A DNA stretch of 64,000 nt from Alistipes excrementigallinarum. GTDB lineage: Bacteria; Bacteroidota; Bacteroidia; Bacteroidales; Rikenellaceae. Positions 17,964 through 24,834 of the stretch are shown here, piece by piece (within the stretch, counting starts at the first letter, position 1; the number at the start of each line of letters is the position of its first letter). The notes under the pieces were generated by a model. It ran no database searches. It saw only the letters and a program-made list of their open reading frames with translations, and was not told the origin of the DNA. The DNA is taken from NCBI GenBank assembly GCA_019112825.1, contig DXIP01000014.1, positions 45,744 to 109,743 of the forward strand. The letters run 5' to 3'. The position numbers and the translations under genes were made by a program.

Positions 17964-18764
17964 ATGCAGCGATACGTGATATTACTGGCGGCGCTCCTTG
18001 CCGCGGTCAGCGCCCTGGGGCAGCAGATGCCCGAGCGGCGCGAGGTGCGCAAGGGCAACCGTCTCTACAACAAGGGCGAGTATCAGCAGAGCATCGAGCG
18101 CTACGGCCGGGCCCTGATGCTCGACCCCGCGTCGTTCGAGGCCACCTACAATCTGGGCAACGCCCTGAGCAAGGCCGAGATGTACGACAAGGCCGAGCAG
18201 ATGCAGAACCGCGCGGCGGCCGACACGCTGCGCAGCGACACCGAGCGGGCCGAGGCCTACTACAATCTGGGCAACACGCAGTTCCGCCAGAAGAAGTACC
18301 GGGAGGCGCTCGAGAGCTACAAGCGCTCGCTGCTGCTCAACCCCGACGACCGGGAGGCGAAGTACAACTACGCCTACACGAAGCATCTGCTCGACGACGA
18401 GCAGAAGAACGGCGGTGGCGGCGGCGACCAGAACCAGCAGAACAAGGACCAGCAGAACCAGCAGGGCCAGAACAACCAGAACCAGAACCAGAACCAGCAG
18501 GGCCAGGGCCAGGACCAGAACAAGGACCAGAACAAGGACCAGGGTCAGGACAATCAGGACCAGAATAAGGACCAGGGGCAGGGTCAGCCCGACGGCAAGG
18601 ATGGCGAGCAGGGCGAAGGCGAAGGCCAGCCCCGCCCCGAGGACATCTCGCCGCAGGAGCAGGAGCAGATGCTCGACGCCATCCAGGCGCAGGAGGACCG
18701 CACGCAGGAGAAGCTCAAGGAGAAGCGCCGGGCGATGGTGGTCCGCAGCGGCAAGAACTGGTAA
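17964..18764 (+). CDS. BatC-like TPR protein with Q/N/D-rich segment
   Basis: A 266-residue exported protein. It has a signal peptide (cleavage about residue 20), three TPR units between residues 25 and 145 (NRLYNKGEYQQSIERYGRAL, AYYNLGNTQFRQKKYREALESY), then about 75 residues made almost only of Gln, Asn, Asp, Gly and Lys in short repeats, and a conserved end DISPQEQEQMLDAIQAQE. This architecture matches BatC of the Bacteroides aerotolerance operon. In the classic order BatC follows BatB, but here it precedes BatA. The low-complexity part is encoded by CAGAAC/CAGGGC repeats liable to slip. Confidence 0.82.
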   Translation: MQRYVILLAALLAAVSALGQQMPERREVRKGNRLYNKGEYQQSIERYGRALMLDPASFEATYNLGNALSKAEMYDKAEQMQNRAAADTLRSDTERAEAYYNLGNTQFRQKKYREALESYKRSLLLNPDDREAKYNYAYTKHLLDDEQKNGGGGGDQNQQNKDQQNQQGQNNQNQNQNQQGQGQDQNKDQNKDQGQDNQDQNKDQGQGQPDGKDGEQGEGEGQPRPEDISPQEQEQMLDAIQAQEDRTQEKLKEKRRAMVVRSGKNW

Positions 18765-18836
18765 GGAGGGCGCCCGTGCGGAGCTCCGCGCCGAGCTCCG
18801 CCCCCCGTCCCCGGAAACGAACTTAAAGAGAAAGAC

Positions 18837-19823
18837 ATGCACTTCGCAACTCCCCATTTGCTGTGGCTGCTCGTGCTGCTCGTCCCCATGGCGGCCTACT
18901 ACGTCTGGCGGACGCTGCAGGGCGGTGCCGCCATCCAGATTTCGACGGTCGAGGGGGTGCTCCGCGCCCCCCGCACGTGGCGCTACTACCTGCGCCACCT
19001 CCCCTTCGTGCTGCGCGCCGCCGCCTTCGCACTCTGCGTCGTGGCCCTCGCCCGGCCGCAGGATGTCGAACGCAGCGCCCACAGCTCGACCGAAGGAATT
19101 GACATCATGCTCGCCATCGACGTCTCGGGCTCGATGCTCGCACGCGACTTCAAGCCCGACCGCATCACCGCCGCCAAGGAGGTGGCCGGCTCCTTCATCG
19201 CCGACCGCTACGGTGACCGCATCGGTCTGGTGGCCTTCGCCGGCGAGGCCTTCACGCAGAGCCCCCTGACCACCGACCAGAGCACCCTCCAGACCCTGCT
19301 GTCGCGCATCCGCAGCGGCATCATCGAGGACGGCACGGCCATCGGCAACGGTCTGGCCACGGCCATCAACCGCCTGCGCGAGAGCCAGGCCAAGTCGAAG
19401 GTCATCATCCTGCTGACGGACGGTGTGAACAACCGCGGCGAAATTGCCCCCCTGACGGCGGCCGAAATCGCCCGGGCGCAGGGCATCCGCGTCTACACCA
19501 TCGGCGTCGGAACGCGCGGCATGGCCCCCTACCCCGCCGTCGACATGTTCGGCAACATGACCTTCGTGCAGCAGAAGGTCGAAATCGACGAGAAGATGCT
19601 CGAACAGATTGCCTCGCTCACGGGCGGCCGCTACTTCCGCGCCACCGACAACACAAAGCTCAAGGCCATCTACGACGAAATCAACCAGCTCGAAAAGAGC
19701 CGCGTCGAGGTCTCGGAGCACGTCACCTACCACGAGCTCTTCGTGCCGTGGGTCGTGGCGGCCATCCTGCTGCTCGTGGCCGAGTTCCTGCTCCGCGCCT
19801 TTGTGCTGCGGCGCCTGCCTTAG
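18837..19823 (+). CDS. batA: BatA, vWA-domain membrane protein
   Basis: A 328-residue inner-membrane protein. Two N-terminal hydrophobic helices (about residues 6-23 and 55-75) precede a von Willebrand A domain with an intact MIDAS site (IDVSGSMLARD near residue 94, TDGVNNRGE near 200). A C-terminal helix (about 303-322) follows. Bat proteins form a periplasm-facing complex linked to oxygen or stress tolerance in Bacteroides, and the molecular task is unsettled. It belongs to the moxR operon and starts 72 bases after the TPR gene. Confidence 0.92.
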   Translation: MHFATPHLLWLLVLLVPMAAYYVWRTLQGGAAIQISTVEGVLRAPRTWRYYLRHLPFVLRAAAFALCVVALARPQDVERSAHSSTEGIDIMLAIDVSGSMLARDFKPDRITAAKEVAGSFIADRYGDRIGLVAFAGEAFTQSPLTTDQSTLQTLLSRIRSGIIEDGTAIGNGLATAINRLRESQAKSKVIILLTDGVNNRGEIAPLTAAEIARAQGIRVYTIGVGTRGMAPYPAVDMFGNMTFVQQKVEIDEKMLEQIASLTGGRYFRATDNTKLKAIYDEINQLEKSRVEVSEHVTYHELFVPWVVAAILLLVAEFLLRAFVLRRLP

Positions 19824-19991
19824 GGCGCCCCGGCCCGCCGCCTCCGAGGACTCCCGGCGGAGGCGTGCGGCAACCCCAGGGAGAGGATGCCCCCGCGTCG
19901 GGAGCGCCCCGCCGGGCGCCCGAATCGACCGACCGGCGGCGCGGCGGCATCCGCACGTGACACCCGGCCCGGTCGGCCCCACCATTCCGCT

Positions 19992-21026
19992 ATGTTCCGC
20001 TTTGCCAATCCGCAATACCTCTGGCTGCTCTGGCTGCTGCCGCTGCTCGCGGCGCTCTTCTGGGCGGCCGCCCGCAACCGCCGCAAACGGCTCGAACGCT
20101 TCGGACACCTCGACGTGCTGCGCGAGCTGATGCCCGACGTCTCGACCGGGCGCGTGAAGCTGAAGTTCATCCTCTTCTGCACGGCGCTCGCGCTGCTCAT
20201 CCTCGCCGCCGCACGCCCGCAGCTGGGCTCGAAGCTCCGCGAGGAGAAGAGCCAGGGCGTCGAGATGATGCTCGTGGTCGACGTCTCGAACTCGATGCTG
20301 GCCGAGGACTTCGAACCCAACCGCCTCGAGCGGACCAAGTATGCCATCAACAAGCTCTTCGACGGGCTGCAGCAGGACCGCGTGGGGCTCATCGTCTTCG
20401 CCGGCGAGCCGAAGGTGCAGCTCCCCATTACCTCGGACTACCGCATGGCCAAGGCCTTTGCGCGGCGCATCGACACCTCGCTGGCCGACGTGCAGGGTAC
20501 GGCCGTGGGCAAGGCCCTCGAGCAGGCGCTGCTCTCCTTCTCGGGCGAGACGGCCGAGAGCCACAGCCGCGTCATCATCCTCATTACCGACGGCGAGAAC
20601 CACGAGGACGACGCGCTGGAGGTGGCCCGTCAGGCCGCCGAGGCGGGTATCCGCATCTATACGATTGGCATCGGCACCCCCGAGGGGGCCCCGATTCAAA
20701 TCAACGGCGAGTTCATCAAGGACGAGAAGGGCGACATGGTGGTCTCGAAGCTCGACGAGAAGCTGCTGCAGCAGATTGCCGAAATCACGGGCGGCGCCTA
20801 CGTCCGCTCGACAAAGCAGTCCATCGGGCTCGACGAGATTGTGCGGAGCATCAACGACATGGAGCAGACGGAGTTCTCGACCGTCCGCTTCGAGGAGTTC
20901 AACGAGCAGTATCCCTACCTGCTGGCCGTGGCGCTGGTGCTGCTGCTCGTCGAGTTCGTGCTGCTCGACCGGCGCAACCCGCTGCTGGCCCATCTGAACA
21001 TCTTCCGCGAGAAGCGGGAGCAGTAG
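19992..21026 (+). CDS. batB: BatB, vWA-domain membrane protein
   Basis: A 344-residue paralogue of BatA with the same layout: two N-terminal helices, a vWA domain with the MIDAS sequence VVDVSNSMLAEDF and LITDGENHEDDA, and a C-terminal helix (YLLAVALVLLLVEFVLL). The start at 19992 (MFRFANPQYLWLL) matches BatA. A frame opening at 19887 would add a non-conserved Arg/Pro-rich stretch from the spacer. The 168-base gap to batA is GC-rich low-complexity sequence. No batD, batE or other Bat gene follows within the window. Confidence 0.92.
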   Translation: MFRFANPQYLWLLWLLPLLAALFWAAARNRRKRLERFGHLDVLRELMPDVSTGRVKLKFILFCTALALLILAAARPQLGSKLREEKSQGVEMMLVVDVSNSMLAEDFEPNRLERTKYAINKLFDGLQQDRVGLIVFAGEPKVQLPITSDYRMAKAFARRIDTSLADVQGTAVGKALEQALLSFSGETAESHSRVIILITDGENHEDDALEVARQAAEAGIRIYTIGIGTPEGAPIQINGEFIKDEKGDMVVSKLDEKLLQQIAEITGGAYVRSTKQSIGLDEIVRSINDMEQTEFSTVRFEEFNEQYPYLLAVALVLLLVEFVLLDRRNPLLAHLNIFREKREQ

Positions 21027-21551
21027 GCCGGGGGCGAAAGGCCGGGGCGGCAGACGGGAGCCGCAGACGGGAGCCGGCGGCCGCGGCGCGGCCGCGATGC
21101 GGGGGCGCGATGCGGGGGCGCGATGCGGGGGCGCTCGTAACGGGCCGCCCGGATTGCAGAAAAGGGCCGTGCAGGAAAGCCTCCGGACCGCAGAAAAGAG
21201 CCGCGCGGGAAAGCCTCCGGACCGCAGAAGAGGGCGCTTAACAGAGGCTCCGGCCGCAGACCGCCGCGGCACTCACAAAGATGCCCAACGGCAGGCTGCG
21301 GCGGCACGGAAAAAGGCCCTAAGCGCTCTGCCATCCGATTCAGTAACCCGGAAATCCCTCACCACCGAAAGACCGGAGCGATACGTCGTTCCGGTCTTCC
21401 GGGTTACTTTCGGTCTGCATTCGGTTGTAATTCAGCCCCGCGGACAGCGGCCTACAAGTGCGATGCCACGCCCTTCCACCCCACCCGCCGCACCCTCCAC
21501 ACCCCTCTTCTCTTTTCCACATCCGTCCACCCCTTTCAACGCCGGGCCGTT
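21027..21551. other. Gene-free spacer downstream of batB with short repeats
   Basis: No gene is supported here. Three tandem GCGATGCGGGG units lie near 21094-21130. Two imperfect copies of a purine-rich unit ending CTCCGGACCGCAGAA follow at about 21150-21230. A strong nested hairpin is at 21342-21408 (separate entry). From 21440 the plus strand becomes pyrimidine-rich (CCACCC, CTCTTC). Confidence 0.65.
21342..21408. other. Nested inverted repeat / long hairpin
   Basis: An inner hairpin pairs AAGACCGGA (21369-21377) with TCCGGTCTT (21390-21398), with a small CGA/TCG stem inside its loop. An outer 10-bp stem pairs AGTAACCCGG (21342-21351) with CCGGGTTACT (21399-21408). The two stems stack on the right side but leave a 17-base unpaired bulge on the left. 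There is no T-run, so it is not a normal terminator. It may be an RNA structure or a recombination or protein-binding site. Confidence 0.6.
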
Positions 21552-21778
21552 CGGCCCCGCCGCATTGCATCCGACCGGTCGCATTGCATTCCGCCCGCCT
21601 GCGCCGCAAAGCCGTAAACAAACCTCAACCCCGGTTTTTCCCGCTCGGCCCCACCGCATTGCACCCGACCCTCTGCATTGCATTCCGCCCTCCTGCGTCG
21701 CAAAGCCGCAAACAAACCTCAACCACGGTTCCCCCGTTCGGCCCCGCCGCATTGCATCCGCCCGGTCGCACCGCCCGC
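21552..21778. repeat. 2.4 tandem copies of a 93-94-bp repeat
   Basis: Copies begin at 21552, 21646 and 21739, each opening CGGCCCC(G/A)CCGCATTGCA. The first two continue through CAAAGCCG(T/C)AAACAAACCTC, and the third is cut short. They share most positions. They are C-rich on the plus strand and lie between the bat operon and rnpB. I see no credible coding frame. Confidence 0.85.
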
Positions 21779-21980
21779 ACCGGAGGACCTCCACCCCCCC
21801 CCTCAGGGCTGCCGGCGCCCGACGCCTGTCGCCCCCCTGTCACCCCTCAACGCCTCCGCCTCTTCTCCCCTCGCCCCTTCGCGCGGCATCTTCGCTCCCT
21901 CGACGCGGCATCTTCCTCCCCGCCGCAGGGGAAGCACCCCGATTTTCGGTCGGAGGCGCGGTTTTTCGCGCATTAATTCC

Positions 21981-21988
21981 TACCTTTG
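21981..21988 (+). promoter_or_regulatory. -7 promoter box of rnpB
   Basis: TACCTTTG, a perfect TAnnTTTG box, ends five bases before the proposed 5' end of the RNA, as expected for a start about seven bases downstream. No clear -33 TTTG is visible. Confidence 0.7.
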
Positions 21989-21992
21989 CAGC

Positions 21993-22359
21993 GCAGGTCC
22001 GCTCTGTCGCCGCCGGCTCGGCCGGGGGAGGAAAGTCCGGGCAACGCAGAGCGCCACGCAAGCCAATCACTTGATATCCGTGAGGGTATAGGAGCGTAAC
22101 AGAGAAGAACCGCCCCGCTGTCGGGTTCGCCCGCAGCGGTGGTAAGGGTGAAAAGGCGGGGTAAGAGCCCACCGCAGAGGCAGTGATGTCGTCTGGCCGT
22201 ACGTCTCGTGGGTTGCAAGACCATGTATACCGGCAATTAAGGGTTGCTCGCCCGATGCCGGGGGGTAGGTTGCTTGAGACGGCAGGAGACTGCCGCCCTA
22301 GATAAATGACAGAGACCCGGAGGCAACTCCGGGGACAGAACCCGGCTTACAGGACCTGC
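21993..22359 (+). ncRNA. rnpB: RNase P RNA (bacterial type A)
   Basis: Catalytic RNA of ribonuclease P, which trims the 5' leader of precursor tRNAs. Diagnostic conserved parts are GAGGAAAGTCCGGGC near the 5' end (P4/CR I), an AGAGCCCACCG-type segment in the middle, and the 3' block ATAAATGACAGAGACCCGG followed by ACAGAACCCGGCTTAC (CR V/P4 3' strand). The ends are set by a perfect 8-bp P1 helix, GCAGGTCC (21993-22000) with GGACCTGC (22352-22359). The length of about 367 bases fits. A -7 box lies just upstream and a strong terminator follows ten bases later. No protein gene overlaps the RNA itself. Confidence 0.96.
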
Positions 22360-22364
22360 ACACT

Positions 22365-23387
22365 TCAGGAACCGGCTTCCCGCGAAGGGGAGCCGGTTCT
22401 TTTTTGCTCCCCGCCGGCCGCGGCAGGCGCGGCGGGCGCGGCGGCAGAGGGGGCGGAAGAGCCGGGGACAGGGGCAGAGGCGGCAGTCCCGGGAGCAGAG
22501 AAAATGGCGCCGGGAGCGGGTGCAGAGGCTCCGGGAACGGAGGCGACGGAAGAGGGGGCGGAGTCGACGGAGGAGCCGGAGGTGGGCGCAGAGGCGGCAG
22601 TCCCGGACGCAGAGAAAATGGCGCCGGGGGCCGGTGCAGGTGCGGCCGCTGAGGTCGATGTTGGAATCGAAGACGGAGCGGGCGCAACCGTTGGGGCAGG
22701 CGCCGAAGCGACCGAAACAGGGGACGGAGCGGTCGAAGTAGGGGTGGATGGGGCGGATGTTGGGGTCGTGGCAGGTGCGGCCGTTGATGCCGGAGCCGGA
22801 GCAAAAGTTGGGGCCGGGGCCGGAGCTGCCGGAGTTGGAGCCGGGGCCGGGCAGCTGTTGGCGGCGGGGTGCGCCGCGGGGCTCAGATGCGACGTCAGCC
22901 AGGCCAGCACCACCCCGACGGCCACCCCGAGCGCCGATTCGACAAAGCGCAGCAGGCAGTTCACCCCGGGCGGCAGGGCGTGGCTGCGCTGCGAGACAAG
23001 CAGAATGGCCAGCAGCGTGATGGTCGCCATGCGTCCGTTGTCGGGGATGCCGAGCAGCATGCTCAGCACGACGAGCAGCGCCACGGCGAGCATCATGCCG
23101 AGCGTCGAGAAGGCGAAGAGGCGCAGATAGGCATAGGCAAGCAGCGCCCCGAGCGCCGTGCCGGCCACACGCAGCAGCCCCGCACGCAGCGACTCCCTGA
23201 GTCCCGGCGTCTGGAGCACCACCACGGCCGAGGTGCAGGCCAGCATGGCCCCCATGCTGCTCGATGCCTGGTGGAAGGGGCCCGTGACGAAGGTGCCGAT
23301 AAGGTAGGCCATCACCACCCCGATGCAGCTCGCCACCACCATCACGGGGCGAATCCGCCCCAGCAATCCATGTATCGTCGGTTTCAT
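22365..23387 (-). CDS. FUSC/aromatic-acid-exporter-like membrane protein with Pro/Ala-rich tail
   Basis: A 340-residue protein. Residues 1-165 hold about six hydrophobic helices arranged as pairs with short loops (VMVVASCIGVVMAYLI, GAMLACTSAVVVLQTPG, GTALGALLAYAYLRL, MATITLLAILL, ALGVAVGVVLAWL), resembling the N-terminal half of FUSC/ArAE (DUF939) proteins. The family usually continues with a cytosolic domain. Here it is replaced by about 170 residues of almost pure Ala, Pro, Ser, Thr and Val. The final codons and stop lie inside the rnpB terminator hairpin. The start at 23387 gives MKPTIHGLLGRIRP, and upstream codons are low-complexity. Function is an inference, and transport substrate unknown. 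Confidence 0.72.
   Translation of the reverse strand: MKPTIHGLLGRIRPVMVVASCIGVVMAYLIGTFVTGPFHQASSSMGAMLACTSAVVVLQTPGLRESLRAGLLRVAGTALGALLAYAYLRLFAFSTLGMMLAVALLVVLSMLLGIPDNGRMATITLLAILLVSQRSHALPPGVNCLLRFVESALGVAVGVVLAWLTSHLSPAAHPAANSCPAPAPTPAAPAPAPTFAPAPASTAAPATTPTSAPSTPTSTAPSPVSVASAPAPTVAPAPSSIPTSTSAAAPAPAPGAIFSASGTAASAPTSGSSVDSAPSSVASVPGASAPAPGAIFSAPGTAASAPVPGSSAPSAAAPAAPAAAGGEQKRTGSPSREAGS
22369..22405 (+). terminator. Intrinsic terminator of rnpB
   Basis: A 13-bp stem (arms start GAACCGGCTTCCC and GGGGAGCCGGTTC) with a short GCGAA-type loop and six T. The reverse strand of this hairpin encodes the last residues of the convergent membrane-protein gene. Confidence 0.92.
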
Positions 23388-23540
23388 GCCCTCCGTCGCC
23401 CATTTTGGGGGAGCATGCAGCAAGAAACGGGCCGAAGCCGCAGAGAGGACCGCACAGCCGGTGCCATCCCCGCTGCGGGCCGGGAGGGCACAAAAACCCG
23501 CTGCGGGCCGGGGGCACAAACGCCCATGCGGCGAGGACAC

Positions 23541-23585
23541 AAAAAAACCGTGCGGCAGGCTGCACGCTGCAGCCGACCGCACGGT
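23541..23585 (-). terminator. Intrinsic terminator downstream of the glycan locus
   Basis: Read on the minus strand, ACCGTGCGG and CCGCACGGT enclose an inner CTGCAGCGTGCAG stem-loop, followed by seven T. It lies about 60 bases after the stop of the DUF1735/LamG gene and ends the SusCD transcript. Confidence 0.85.
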
Positions 23586-23646
23586 CTCTGTTCCATGGAT
23601 ATACGGCCGCCCCAACCCACCGAAGGGGCGGCCGCTGCCCGCAGGA

Positions 23647-24804
23647 CTACATCCAGCGGGTATCCATCATCGTCGGGTTGTCCGAACCGCCGACGGCATC
23701 GTAGCCGTGGCCCGTCAGGTCGGGCACGACGTTGCCGCCGCCGTCGGGGTTGGGCGTCCACTCGTTCATGCGCCAGTAGGCCAGCAGCCCCTCCGACGTC
23801 GGGTCGACGTAGTTCATGTTGTTGGCAATCTCGCTCTGCGAGAGGGCGCGCGTCCAGACGCGGCACTCGGCCAGATAACCCATCAGCGGGCGCGAGCTCT
23901 GCCACTGCGACAGCGCTCCCAGACCGAAGCCGTAGCCGTCGTTCTTGCCCAGGTTCATCGACTCGCCCTGCGTCGGGGCGCCGGCGGCATACTGTCCGTC
24001 GATGTAGATGTCCCACGACGAACCGGTCCAGACGGCTGCCACATGGTACCACTTGTTCGCGTCGCACGGACGGTCCGTGGCGGCGGGCTGGTAGCTCTCG
24101 TGACAAATCTGTACGACGTTTTTGTCAATCTTCACGTCGCCGAAACGCACCGAGCACTCACCCTCGATACCCATGATGGAGGAGTTGTCGCAGCCGTTCG
24201 AGAAGTTGGTCACGTAGACGCGCGTCTCGAGCGTCATCTGCGGGAAGACCAGGTCGGCGTTGTCCAGGAAGCCCGGAATCTTGTACTTGTTGCCCGAGCC
24301 AATCATGATGGCCTTGCTGATGACCGGCGTCTTGAAGACGATGTAGACCGTGCGCGAAGGCTCGAGAACGGCCATCGAGCCGCTCACCGAGCGGATGCTC
24401 ACCGGCATGCAGTAGGTGGCTCCCTCGGCAAAACCGTCCATCGTGGTGACCGTCAGTTCGGCCATCGACGAGGTGGTGAAGCCGGCCGCGATGGAGACCT
24501 TGTCGTTGAGGAACTCATAGGTCCCCTCGGGCAGCGGGAGGTAGTTCTTGCCATACTTGAGGTTGTAGCTCTCCACCAGGTCGGGACGCAGCTCGAGCGT
24601 TATCTCCAGGTCGTGCGAAACCTGCTCCGACGCGGTGACCGAGAGGGCCGTGCTGGCCGGAAGCTCGTCGATGGTCACGCTCATGGCGGCATTCGACTGC
24701 GCATCGGTCATGTAGACGACCGGTTCGTACTTGGCCGACTCCTGGCACCCCGTCGCAAGGGCGGCGGCGAGGAGCAGCGGCACTGCAAAATATTTCAGTT
24801 TCAT
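23647..24804 (-). CDS. DUF1735/LamG-domain surface lipoprotein
   Basis: A 385-residue predicted lipoprotein (ALATGC, Cys20). Residues about 25-155 form a DUF1735 beta-sandwich (DLEITLELRPDLVESYNLKYGKNYLPLPEGTYEF... is its hallmark pattern). Residues 165-385 form a concanavalin/LamG-like domain (LETRVYVTNFSN, KWYHVAAVWTGSSWDIYIDG, AECRVWTRALSQSEIANNM). It probably binds glycan or glycoprotein at the cell surface. It is the last gene of the GH18 locus, 30 bases after the enzyme gene. In some Bacteroides EndoF-type systems the same domains are fused to GH18, so here they may work as a separate subunit. Confidence 0.87.
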   Translation of the reverse strand: MKLKYFAVPLLLAAALATGCQESAKYEPVVYMTDAQSNAAMSVTIDELPASTALSVTASEQVSHDLEITLELRPDLVESYNLKYGKNYLPLPEGTYEFLNDKVSIAAGFTTSSMAELTVTTMDGFAEGATYCMPVSIRSVSGSMAVLEPSRTVYIVFKTPVISKAIMIGSGNKYKIPGFLDNADLVFPQMTLETRVYVTNFSNGCDNSSIMGIEGECSVRFGDVKIDKNVVQICHESYQPAATDRPCDANKWYHVAAVWTGSSWDIYIDGQYAAGAPTQGESMNLGKNDGYGFGLGALSQWQSSRPLMGYLAECRVWTRALSQSEIANNMNYVDPTSEGLLAYWRMNEWTPNPDGGGNVVPDLTGHGYDAVGGSDNPTMMDTRWM

Positions 24805-24834
24805 ACTCTTTGTTCGTTTTGAGGGTTGGTTCGG

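Noticed and set aside
17982..21272. Open frame of 1096 codons on the minus strand opposite the bat genes
   Set aside because: It is antisense to four well-supported genes with family motifs. Long antisense frames are expected in GC-rich coding DNA, and its translation is a Leu/Val/Arg/His-rich sequence without recognisable domains.
21097..22074. Open frame upstream of and into rnpB
   Set aside because: It crosses tandem repeats and the RNase P RNA, has Pro/Ala/Ser/Arg-rich composition and no start signal.
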